This document shows positions 26,701 through 32,149 of a DNA stretch of 64,000 nucleotides, in pieces. Under the pieces are notes generated by a model. The model was not told where the DNA came from, searched no databases, and worked only from the letters and a program-made list of their open reading frames with translations. The translations under genes were made by a program, and so were the position numbers. How positions within the stretch are numbered: the first letter of the stretch is position 1; each line of letters starts with the position of its first letter. Source of the DNA: Tsukamurella pseudospumae. GTDB taxonomy: Bacteria; Actinomycetota; Actinomycetes; Mycobacteriales; Mycobacteriaceae. Location: the NCBI RefSeq assembly GCF_001575205.1, contig NZ_LSRE01000016.1, forward strand, positions 1 to 64,000, written 5' to 3'.

Positions 26701-27083
26701 ACGCGGCGCGCGCCGGGCGCGGCCGGGGCGGTCTCCTCGCCCTCCTCGTCGGGGGTCTCGGCCTCGGAGGCGGCGATCGACGCGTCGCGCCAACGCATCG
26801 GGTCGAAGGTCAGGGCCTGGGCGCGCAGCAGCTCCGCGCGGACCGGCTCGAGCGCGCTGTCCGCACGCGCGACGAAGCCGTCGAAAAGGTCGCGGTACTC
26901 GGGATCGTCGGCGAGGCCCGTCTGCTCCAGGAGCGAGACGAGGCCGGGCAGCCACGGGCCGCCCTGTCCACCGAAGGTCAGGGCGTACTGCTCCCCCGCT
27001 GCCAACCTGTCGACCAGTGCGTCGTTGCTCCGCGGGCCCTTGGCCGCACGCGTGTTCGCGGTGACGAAATCGTCGACAGTCAT
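17784..27083 (-). CDS. fas: Type I fatty acid synthase (multifunctional)
   Basis: The product is 3,099 aa, the usual size of actinobacterial FAS-I. Domains in order: acetyltransferase (GHSQGQ, Ser173); enoyl reductase (about 430-950, with PTTVDPGIVAAAANAGHWAELAGGGQ); dehydratase (about 1100-1370, PGPIVHGMWLSAAAQ, hot-dog His); malonyl/palmitoyl transferase (GHSVGEY, Ser1466); acyl carrier (DGVSSRRNQLLLDLGS, phosphopantetheine Ser near 1833); ketoreductase (VVTGASAGSIAAAVAG); and ketosynthase (ACATAAVS, Cys2742). It makes C16-C26 acyl-CoAs in the cytosol. The start has a GAGGAG ribosome site 5 nt upstream. An inverted repeat 157-196 bp upstream is a candidate activator site. Confidence 0.98.
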   Translation of the reverse strand: MTVDDFVTANTRAAKGPRSNDALVDRLAAGEQYALTFGGQGGPWLPGLVSLLEQTGLADDPEYRDLFDGFVARADSALEPVRAELLRAQALTFDPMRWRDASIAASEAETPDEEGEETAPAAPGARRVLAPQVDGAVFSVPGVLFSQLVALYGLEAQGLDPWDVPPVAVIGHSQGQLAVSAFASRGNEGDLLAIARLIGAAGRVVARRRGLVALGGATPMMSVAGVRQDKLEALLADFTATVAFDACGPVLAVRNNRNSFVLTGTPKLLAGFREFCESVAETEEADRKEKLTGGAAFAPKFEDVAVDIGFHHPALAEGVALVTEWAQRCGLDAEVAGRLAAAVLVEQVDWVADVEGAIAKGARWLIDLGPEDIATKLSAAPARGRGVGLVPATTLRGARNLFSPGGVPELPLAWSEFSPRVVSLPDGRTVLSTRFTELTGRSPILLAGMTPTTVDPGIVAAAANAGHWAELAGGGQVTEPIFADNVEKLTALLEPGRAAQFNSLFLDPYLWKLQLGGKRIVQKARAAGAPLDGVIITAGIPELEEATALVEELTDAGMRHVAFKPGTVEQIRQVARIAAEVPQYPVIVHVEGGKAGGHHSWEDLDELLLATYAELRDRNNVVLAVGGGIGTPELAAEYLSGEWSRKYGAPAMPVDGILVGTAAMATLEATTSDDVKRLLAEIPGTPAWIGAGHAGGGMASGRSQLGADIHEIDNTASACGRLLDEVAGDGDAVAERRDEIIAAMAGTAKPFFGDADAMTYAQWLERYLELSVGTREQVAAAVDSTLFGDYGWLDITHQDRFLSMLHRAEARLADEDRGPIETAFADVAATDDAYAALEQLLQRYPEASSTRLHPADVPFFVSLCRTPGKPVNFVPVVDKDVRRWWRSDSLWQAHSPRYSADEVCIIPGPEAVAGITRVDEPVGDLLNRFEAELVRRRIGEGAVAQAVAGRRVVPGVESVPLARALAATNVLWAGRLVHSPIARLGAGSTWTTSADGDAASAVQSTTGARIVVTGPNAVVLQVPVSGTELVIPIQVPDSCADGGVPVIELGEASEAMSKLVALAAAGDLPAVSDGAAVVDFEFRAEDAADHAAITADSLPVGLSALYGDEQLAVPDAFVGLCWPASFAVVGAATTAEGRPVVEGMLDLVHLDHAIELAGNPAPGAYRATARLEDVTATDIGTVVTVGIDVRTPGADVPAVVMTERFAIRGRTGSAELADPQPAGGARGETATETPRKRVRQAVVNAPQDMSGFAAVSGDHNPIHTSQVAASLAGLPGPIVHGMWLSAAAQQVASASNGDVMHRKIRGWTTRFLGMVLPGDEVQFTVERVGIDRGGELLEVTARVGDDLVMAASAVAFPAVTAYVFPGQGIQGKGMGLAQRSRSKAAREVWDAADAHTREHLGFSILAVVRDNPLSIRANGTVYSHPDGVLYLTEFTQVAMATVACAQLAELTEIGARVDDPIIAGHSVGEYNALASAGVLPLGTILETVFHRGRIMQQLVPRDEQGRSPYSMAALRPELFDVDDAELTDWVEGNLEGADEFAEIVNLNLRGAQYVVVGNAAGLAALERAIAERTGSPKAFQQVPGIDIPFHSSVLRAGVPEFAERLQELVPAEFDYTKLVGKYLPNLVARPFELTADFALSILDVVPSEPVRALVADWDAAAKNPMATARTLLIELLAWQFASPVRWIETQDQLLIDTDHGGLGVERFVEVGLASAPTLANLASRTLALASYQRAAATVLNAERDAAKVFATDEDVAEDEGADEAPAEATAPSAPAAAPTAAPVASAPSGGPRPADLGFDAADATRAMIAIWTKMRPDQLEKTDTIETLCDGVSSRRNQLLLDLGSELNLGAIDGAAEADLPTLAGTVTKLARTYKPLGPVLSETVGNQLRKLLGSTGKRPNYITEYVTGTWELGPGWAQHTVLALATGTREGASVRGGDLATLLDGPVSNAAALDALLDRAVAEVGAAQGVPVGKPSAGGGGGGATVDAAALAEFTSAITGPDGALAASARVLLSKLGLEDEQGGLPSLDDESERLAALIATELGDDWSNAVAPAFDANKAVLLDDRWASAREDLLRVWNMDPSTFPTYSKHILETAKGAGKALLDQARWWEQKAIEVGRTEHAAAYKFLAELAESTPEPGIYDGEVAVVTGASAGSIAAAVAGRLLAGGATVIATTSRLDDKRLTFFKELYRTSARTDAALWVVPANMSSYADVDALVEWIGERQAETVGPYTVVHKEALNPTLLFPFAAPRVSGDMSDAGPRAELEMKILLWSVERLIAGLAAIGKDVDLASRLHVVLPGSPNRGMFGGDGAYGEAKASLDALVTRWNAEKSWSERVTLAHAIIGWVRGTGLMGGNDPLVEAVEAAGVRTWSTFEMADKLLANASPEARERAATAPLFDDLTGGLGGVNLDMKALAEQAMEARLAEAAESEDDGAIAALPGAPVATLGDPNWGAIDARPEDMVVIVGAGEVGPYGSSRTRFEMEVDERLSAAGVAELAWVTGMITWENDPEPGWYDAESGDLVPEAELADKYHDAVVERCGIREFSDDGDIIDKTAPLLVSVFLPDDMSFVVANEAEARAFVDADPENTRAVPMESGEWNVTRKAGTEIRVPRRTKLLRSVGGQIPDGFDPQHWGISAEMTESVDRLAIWNLVATVDAFISAGFEPAELMEYVHPSHVANTQGTGMGGMSSMRDLFINTLLGEPNQNDILQEALPNVVAAHVVQSYVGSYGAMIHPVAACATAAVSVEEGVDKIKVGKALFAVTGGFDDLSIEGITGFGMMQATADSEKMLAKGISPRRFSRANDRRRGGFVESNGGGTVLLARGDIAAKMGLPVLGVVAWAQSFGDGVHTSIPAPGMGALSVAAGGPEAPIARSLRQLGVSADDVSIISKHDTSTNANDPNEANLHERIADSIGRSEGAPLFVVSQKSLTGHAKGGAAAFQLIGMCQMLTEQVLPPNRSLDCVDDEMQKYPHLVWLRETHRFDDTFRPKAGLLTSLGFGHVSGLIAVVHRDAFLASLDEQARAEYLATAREREVAGRRAVLSAMCGRSDLYRKPPAGRRFGADASSEVTDRNEAALLLDDSERLGPDGTYCADGCR

Positions 27084-27391
27084 GAATCTCCTCGGATCAA
27101 TTCACTGCGCGCCGCTATGACGGCACGTCCGCGGCAGGCCCGCGGAAAACCCGTATTCCATGAGACCACAGGTTTCGCGATACCTCTGACGTGCGGATTT
27201 GTAACCAGTGGGTATACCGGCGAGTAGCTTGGAGATATCGATTCACGGGTGTATCCGAGGGCTGATACACGCGTGAATCCATGCAGGTCTTCCGGCACGT
27301 GACGGCGATCACCGATGTTTCCCGCGAGTAGCAGTTGTTATCGAATCGTTACCATCACAGGAGCCGACGCGCCGCTGGGTACGCTGAGCCG
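27084..27391. promoter_or_regulatory. Control region between fas and the sirtuin gene
   Basis: This is a 308-bp gap between divergent genes. It contains the fas ribosome site (next to 27083), the palindrome GGTATACC near 27211, the large inverted repeat 27240-27279, and the leaderless -10 TACGCT (27380-27385) of the sirtuin gene, 6 nt before its ATG. The exact fas -10 is not clear. Confidence 0.55.
27240..27279. promoter_or_regulatory. Inverted repeat upstream of fas (candidate FasR-type operator)
   Basis: GATTCACGGGTGTATC (27240-27255) faces GATACACGCGTGAATC (27264-27279): 16-bp arms with one mismatch and an 8-bp spacer. It sits 157-196 bp upstream of the fas start. In M. tuberculosis the regulator FasR activates fas from sites upstream of it; that this repeat has the same role is inference from position only. 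Confidence 0.5.
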
Positions 27392-28210
27392 ATGCAGCCC
27401 GGCATGCGCCCCTCCGACCGTCCCGCCGCAGTGCCGGTGCCGCCCGCCGTCGCCGAGCTCGTGCGCTCCGCCGAGACCGTCGCGGTGCTCACCGGGGCGG
27501 GCATGAGCCGCGAGTCGGGCATCTCCACCTTCCGCGAGGCGCAGACGGGGCTCTGGGAGCGGTACGACCCGGAGGAGATCGCCTCGGTCGACGGCTGGTC
27601 GCGCGACAGCGCGCTGGTCTGGGGCTGGTACCAGTGGCGCGCGCACGTGGCGCGCCGGGCGGATCCGAACGACGGTCACATCGCGCTCGCCGAGCTCGCC
27701 GCGAGCCGGGCCGTCTCCATCGCCACGCAGAACGTCGACGACCTGCACGAACGCGCAGGCTCGCGGACGGTCTCGCACCTGCACGGCAGCCTCTTCGCCC
27801 CGCGCTGCGAGCACTGCGGCACCCCCTATCTCGGCGCGGACGCCTTCCTGCCCGACGGTGCCGACGTCGCACCCGAGCTGCGCACCACGCCGCCCACGTG
27901 CATGCACTGCCTCTCCCCGGTGCGGCCGGGGATCGTCTGGTTCGGCGAGTCCCTCCCGATGGACGCCTGGGCCCGGGCGGAGGCCTCGGTGCTCACCGCC
28001 GACGTGGTGCTGGTGGTCGGGACGTCCGGCCTCGTCCACCCGGCCGCGCGGCTGCCCGAGCTGGCCCTGGAGACCGGGATTCCGGTGATCGAGATCAACC
28101 CCGCCGCGACACCCCTGAGCGACCGGGCCACCCACGCGTGGCGGGGCTCCGCGGCCACGACGCTGCCCGCGCTGGTCGCCGCCGTCAACGCGGAGCCCGC
28201 TCCGTCCTGA
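27392..28210 (+). CDS. NAD-dependent protein deacylase (sirtuin)
   Basis: The product is 272 aa from ATG 27392 (MQPGMRPSDRP); TACGCT 6 nt upstream marks a leaderless promoter. The NAD-binding signature GAGMSRESGISTFR, the catalytic motif QNVDDLHERAG followed by HLHGS (active His), and two zinc Cys pairs (CEHC and CMHC) are complete. Sirtuins remove acyl groups from lysines, consuming NAD and releasing nicotinamide. The pncB-pncA salvage pair elsewhere in the window would recycle that nicotinamide. The substrate range (acetyl versus succinyl) is not settled. The 3' end overlaps the convergent ESX-like gene by 26 nt. Confidence 0.92.
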   Translation: MQPGMRPSDRPAAVPVPPAVAELVRSAETVAVLTGAGMSRESGISTFREAQTGLWERYDPEEIASVDGWSRDSALVWGWYQWRAHVARRADPNDGHIALAELAASRAVSIATQNVDDLHERAGSRTVSHLHGSLFAPRCEHCGTPYLGADAFLPDGADVAPELRTTPPTCMHCLSPVRPGIVWFGESLPMDAWARAEASVLTADVVLVVGTSGLVHPAARLPELALETGIPVIEINPAATPLSDRATHAWRGSAATTLPALVAAVNAEPAPS

Positions 28211-29510
28211 CCGGGGGAGCGGGCGGCCGGGCCGGTTCCGGCGCACCGTCGGACCGCCACTGCCCGATGACTCCCGGCCCGACCAGCGGCATGTCCCCGA
28301 CCAACTCCTCGCCGTTGCGACGGTCGATCAGGTAAGCGGGCACGCGGTGCCGGCCGTCGCCCTGACCACGCTGTCCTCCGCCGCCCGCCGGTGGCATTCC
28401 GTACGGCCCCGAGGCGGGTCGCGCGCCCGTGATCGGGGCGCCCGTGCCCGCCGCCGTCGTCGTCGTGGCCGAGCGGAGGGCGGACGCGTCCTGCCGCAGT
28501 CCCAACGGCGACGCGGACCGGGTGAGGTCCGGCGTGCGCGTGCCCACTCCCCCGACGGCGGTCCGCGACGCGGGCGTGAAGGGCACCGTCGCGGCCGGGG
28601 TGAGCAGCCCGGACCCGCGCTCCTCGGCGGGGTCCGTCGCGGCGGGGTCGGCGGCGAGCGGGTCCGTCCCAGTTCCGACGGGGTCGGCCGCCGTCGGCGT
28701 GCCCGTCCCGGCGCCGGCACCCGACCCCGCGCCGCCGGTGCCGCCCGCACCCGTGCCGGCTCCAGTGTCGCCGCCCTGCCCCGTCCCTTCGGCGGCGCTC
28801 CCCGTGTCCGCGGTGTCCGTCCCGACCGGGCCGGCCCCGGTGCCGGTGCTCTCGTTCCCCGTGCCCGACGGTGCGCCACCCCCGCCCGTCGTCCCGTCGC
28901 CCTCGCCTGTGCCCCCACCTGCGCCCGAGCCGACCGACGGGGTGTCGGCGCCCGCCGGCGGAGCCTCGACCGACGGCGACCGATCGCCTCTGCGCTCGGC
29001 GTCCCGTCCGAAACCGATCCGGGTGACCTCCGCGCCGAGCGGCATCGAGGCCGCGTCCGCCTGGACCGGGGTCGTGTACGTCGCCCGCAGCTCGGCGGCG
29101 ACCGCTGCACCCACGCCGCTCTTGGTCGCGCCCCCGGCCCTCGCGGCGCTCCCCGGATCCGCGAGGTCACTGAATCTCGCGGTGGTCGCCGTCGCGGCAC
29201 TCGACAGTCCCGTCAGCTGCCGCGCCGTCCCGGCGATCTCCTTGTCGACGAGATACGACGCCGCGGCGAACCGGCCGACCTGCTGGAAGCCCGCGTCCGC
29301 CGCCTCGCCCTTCCACCGCGGCACGAGCGCGGCCACGTCTCGTTCCAGCTCAGCGACACTCTGTGCGTGGGTGCCCCCGGCCTGGCCGATGGCCCGGGCG
29401 TCCGCCGCGATGCCGCCGCCCGACAGCTTCCTGGCGATCGTCCGGATCTCCGACGCCGCCATCTCCTCGAACGGGGTGCTGCCGATGTCGCGAAAACCCT
29501 CCATGTTCAT
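28185..29510 (-). CDS. ESX-type secreted-protein candidate with long disordered Gly/Thr/Ala region
   Basis: I start at ATG 29510 (MNMEGFRDIGSTPFEEMAASEIRT); a GTG at 29519 is possible. Residues 15-115 are helical and Ala-rich, like the helical hairpins of WXG100/PPE-like substrates (SVAELERDVAALVPRWKGEAADAGF). Residues 140-370 are low-complexity Gly/Thr/Ala/Pro. The end (PAYLIDRRNGEELVGDMPLVGPGVIG) is a short folded motif found at the C-terminus of many actinobacterial ESX-linked proteins. Secretion through a type VII system is inferred; no ESX machinery lies in the window. It is divergent from the 126-aa gene at 29635 across a large inverted repeat. Confidence 0.65.
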   Translation of the reverse strand: MNMEGFRDIGSTPFEEMAASEIRTIARKLSGGGIAADARAIGQAGGTHAQSVAELERDVAALVPRWKGEAADAGFQQVGRFAAASYLVDKEIAGTARQLTGLSSAATATTARFSDLADPGSAARAGGATKSGVGAAVAAELRATYTTPVQADAASMPLGAEVTRIGFGRDAERRGDRSPSVEAPPAGADTPSVGSGAGGGTGEGDGTTGGGGAPSGTGNESTGTGAGPVGTDTADTGSAAEGTGQGGDTGAGTGAGGTGGAGSGAGAGTGTPTAADPVGTGTDPLAADPAATDPAEERGSGLLTPAATVPFTPASRTAVGGVGTRTPDLTRSASPLGLRQDASALRSATTTTAAGTGAPITGARPASGPYGMPPAGGGGQRGQGDGRHRVPAYLIDRRNGEELVGDMPLVGPGVIGQWRSDGAPEPARPPAPPVRTERAPR

Positions 29511-29589
29511 TGGACGCACCAGCTGACCGTCCGGTTCCCGTGCCGGTCGAATCCCGGACGGAACCGATCACCGCGCTGGTGCGTCCAAT
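29509..29589. repeat. Large inverted repeat in the divergent ESX-like promoter region
   Basis: ATTGGACGCACCAGC (29509-29523) and GCTGGTGCGTCCAAT (29575-29589) are perfect 15-bp arms. A second pair, CCGTCCGG (29527-29534) and CCGGACGG (29554-29561), is nested inside. The left arm touches the start codon of the minus-strand gene. A regulator site serving both genes, or an RNA structure in both leaders, is possible. Confidence 0.55.
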
Positions 29590-29634
29590 TGATAGGAGCG
29601 CTCGTCGGAGGCGCCTCAACGAGAGGAGGGTGCC

Positions 29635-30015
29635 ATGGCGGACGGTGAGCTGACGCAGATCATCGAGGCCGCGCGCGAGGGGATCGCCGGTCGTCCGAAC
29701 ATGGTGTCCGACGGGAATCCGCAGGAGGAGCTCGCCCGTGCATTGGAACGCCACGCGGATCGGCTTGCCCGCGCTGCTGAGGGGTTATCAGACATCGGAT
29801 CACTGAACTACCTCGGTCCGACGGTGGAGGGCGAGGCAGCGACCTACAACATCCGGCTTGGCGCAGTCGAACACGACCGCTCGCTGTACAACACCTTTCT
29901 CACCCAGGCCACCGAGGCACGCTCCTTGGCAGCCACGTACCGCGAGATCGGTCGGTGGATCCTGCGCACCGAAGGCGCCAGCGAGGACCAGATCAACCGT
30001 ATGATTGGCCGCTGA
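29635..30015 (+). CDS. Small helical protein, ESX-linked candidate (126 aa)
   Basis: A strong ribosome site (GAGAGGAGGG) precedes the ATG. The product is almost entirely helical, with charged heptads (EELARALERHADRLARAAEG ... FLTQATEARSLAATYREIGRWILRTEG). It has no signal peptide, as for WXG100-like type VII substrates, although the WXG motif itself is not seen. Codon use is less GC-biased than in neighbours. A lipoprotein gene follows directly at its stop (next base), so the two probably act together. Function unknown. Confidence 0.6.
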   Translation: MADGELTQIIEAAREGIAGRPNMVSDGNPQEELARALERHADRLARAAEGLSDIGSLNYLGPTVEGEAATYNIRLGAVEHDRSLYNTFLTQATEARSLAATYREIGRWILRTEGASEDQINRMIGR

Positions 30016-30603
30016 GTGAGTCTGAGAATCTTGGCACTCACCGTTACTGGAGCGCTTGTGGTGGGCGGATGCACCATGACCGTCCCAGGTCAGCCAGTCA
30101 CCTCTGGCAAGCCCGGCGCTGTCGCCGGGCCCCTACCGTTCAACCCGACAATCGCGGAGCGCACCAACGACCGCACCGACGGCACCACCTTCGAACCCTG
30201 TAGCGCCTACTCCGACGCCGAGCTCCGCGGCCTCGAGATCGACCCCACAACTGTGGAGGATGCAGCCAAGGTGGACTCTGCCAACTATCGAGGCTGTCAC
30301 TGGCGCGGCAGCGACTACAGCGCCGCACGTGGCGGCACTCAATACTCGCAGATCGTCGGCGTCGAGATGCCCCTCGACCGGTACAAGCGGTACATGAGAA
30401 CTCTGCCGTGGCAGGCGGATCGCACTGCACACGGCCGCTCTCTCGCCGTAGCTGCTGAGAACAACTACTGCATCGCGGCGTTCCGCGCGGAACTGTCAAT
30501 TGTCGCGACCAGGGCTTCATCCACCAACCCCTCCCCAGGACGCACCGTCGAATGCGAGCGTGCGGTGGCGTTCGCGTCTCTCGCGATCACCAAGGCCCCG
30601 TAG
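30016..30603 (+). CDS. DUF3558-like lipoprotein
   Basis: The GTG start follows immediately on the stop of the preceding gene. The 195-aa precursor has a signal peptide with lipobox VVGGC (Cys19), then a Pro/Thr linker and a domain with four Cys (PCSAY, GCHW, YCIAA, VECER) in the pattern of DUF3558. This family of mycobacterial and nocardial surface lipoproteins has no known activity. It should be anchored on the outer face of the membrane. A second lipoprotein of similar type is encoded at 31486. Confidence 0.75.
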   Translation: MSLRILALTVTGALVVGGCTMTVPGQPVTSGKPGAVAGPLPFNPTIAERTNDRTDGTTFEPCSAYSDAELRGLEIDPTTVEDAAKVDSANYRGCHWRGSDYSAARGGTQYSQIVGVEMPLDRYKRYMRTLPWQADRTAHGRSLAVAAENNYCIAAFRAELSIVATRASSTNPSPGRTVECERAVAFASLAITKAP

Positions 30604-30647
30604 CGAGCCGACCACGGCGGGGCTGCAGGCGGATTAGGGTGAGCGGG

Positions 30648-31472
30648 ATGAACGACACGATCGCCATGCCCGACCGCGACACCGTCCTGTGCATGTCACT
30701 GTCCGGCCGGCCGAGCAACATCGGTACCCGGTTCCACAACTTCCTGTACCGAGAGCTGGGCCTGAACTACCTCTACAAAGCCTTCACCACCACCGATCTG
30801 CCGGCGGCGATCGGCGGGGTGCGGTCGCTGGGCATCCGCGGCTGCGCGATCTCGATGCCCTTCAAAGAGTCGGTGATCGAGCTGGTGGACGTCATGGAGC
30901 CGTCGGCGACCGCGATCGACTCGGTGAACACGATCGTCAACGTCGACGGTGTGCTGCACGCCTACAACACGGACTACGCAGCGGTCGCCTCGCTGCTCTC
31001 GTCGAACGCGGTGAACCCGGCGCTGCCCGCCGCGGTCGCCGGCTCGGGCGGGATGGCCAAGGCCGTCGTCGCGGCGCTGCGCGATCACGGCTGCTCCGAC
31101 GTGACGGTCGTCGCCCGTAACGCCGAGGCGGGCACCGCGCTGGCGGGGCAGTACGGCTTCCGGCACGCGACCAGCGCGCCCGACGGTGCCCGGGTCCTGG
31201 TCAATGCGACGCCCGTCGGGATGGCGGGCGGTCCGGCCGCCGACGATCTGTCGTTCCCGGCGGCGCTGATCGCGGCGGCCGACACCGTCTTCGACGTGGT
31301 CGCGATGCCGCCCGAGACGCCGCTGGTGCGCGCCGGACGGGCGGCCGGTGCAACGGTGATCACCGGCGCCGAGATGATCGCCCTGCAGGCGGCCGAGCAG
31401 TTCGTGCTCTACACCGGCGTGCGTCCCGACCCGGACCTGGTGCGCCGCGCCTCCGAGTACTCGCGCTCCTAG
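30648..31472 (+). CDS. Shikimate 5-dehydrogenase family protein
   Basis: The product is 274 aa from ATG 30648; TAGGGT 7 nt upstream marks a leaderless start, which rules out the longer frame. The substrate domain has SGRPSNIGTRFHN, the catalytic Lys73 (SMPFKESV) and Asp109 (YNTDY). The NADP domain has AVAGSGGMAKAVVAAL. The enzyme reduces 3-dehydroshikimate, or a related compound, with NAD(P)H. No other aromatic-pathway gene is nearby, and the N-terminal GRPSN differs from the usual SPxxHN element of AroE, so it may be a paralogue with another substrate. Confidence 0.8.
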   Translation: MNDTIAMPDRDTVLCMSLSGRPSNIGTRFHNFLYRELGLNYLYKAFTTTDLPAAIGGVRSLGIRGCAISMPFKESVIELVDVMEPSATAIDSVNTIVNVDGVLHAYNTDYAAVASLLSSNAVNPALPAAVAGSGGMAKAVVAALRDHGCSDVTVVARNAEAGTALAGQYGFRHATSAPDGARVLVNATPVGMAGGPAADDLSFPAALIAAADTVFDVVAMPPETPLVRAGRAAGATVITGAEMIALQAAEQFVLYTGVRPDPDLVRRASEYSRS

Positions 31473-31485
31473 TATCTTCCGACAC

Positions 31486-32142
31486 ATGAATCGCACGTAC
31501 TCGATCGCCGTGGTCGCCGCATCGCTGGCCGCGGCCACGACCGTCGTGAGCTGCAGCAGCACGCCGGACATCACGTTCGGCTCCCCGATCACCACCGGCG
31601 CACCGATCTCGGTCCCTGCCGGCGAGGTCCCGTTCTCCCAGTGGCCCGACACGTGCACGCTGCTCACCGATCAGGAGATCACCGCGATCCTGCCGCAGGC
31701 GACCGACATCACGCGCAAGCCGAAGAAGATCACCCTCCTCGGACGTCTGGGCACCGTCAACCCCGATCTGTCGGTGTCGGGCGGATCGTCCGGGGGCGTG
31801 CTCCCGAAGGGCACCTGCGCATACAGCTTCACGCTCCCCAACGAGCACGACCTGAAGGGACTGACCTTCCTCGAGGTCAGTGTCCCCGCGATCTCGACGC
31901 CCGCCAACATCGCGCAGTACTACGACGAGCAGCTCTCCACGCACGGCAAGCACCTCGACGTGGGGTCGGCCTGGGGCCCGCAGCGCTGCGACGTGCGGAC
32001 AGAGAGCGTCATCGAGGCGCTGTGCCAGTCCGGCCGCTTCTACTTCGAGGTCAACACCATCGCCGAGCGCACCTCGAACGACGACTGGCGCGAGAAGGTC
32101 CTCAAGCCCGCCGTCCAGACCCTCGCGACCCACCTCGGCTAG
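31486..32142 (+). CDS. DUF3558-like lipoprotein
   Basis: The product is 218 aa with a signal peptide and lipobox VVSC (Cys23), followed by a Thr/Ser/Pro linker. The folded part (SQWPDTCTLLTDQEITAILPQAT ... CAYSF ... CDVRTESVIEALC) has the conserved Cys pattern and the 'C-LLT-EI' start typical of DUF3558. TATCTT 7 nt before the ATG marks a leaderless promoter. Its stop lies only 7 nt from the stop of the convergent helicase gene. Outer-surface location is predicted; function unknown. Confidence 0.75.
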   Translation: MNRTYSIAVVAASLAAATTVVSCSSTPDITFGSPITTGAPISVPAGEVPFSQWPDTCTLLTDQEITAILPQATDITRKPKKITLLGRLGTVNPDLSVSGGSSGGVLPKGTCAYSFTLPNEHDLKGLTFLEVSVPAISTPANIAQYYDEQLSTHGKHLDVGSAWGPQRCDVRTESVIEALCQSGRFYFEVNTIAERTSNDDWREKVLKPAVQTLATHLG

Positions 32143-32149
32143 GAGTCGC

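Noticed and set aside
17442-27227. A 3,261-codon open frame on the plus strand across fas
   Set aside because: Low-complexity Arg/Gly/His translation without family features; the opposite strand encodes an intact FAS-I.
28185-29510. A PE/PPE protein
   Set aside because: The N-terminus lacks Pro-Pro-Glu or Pro-Glu motifs; only general helical ESX-substrate character is seen.
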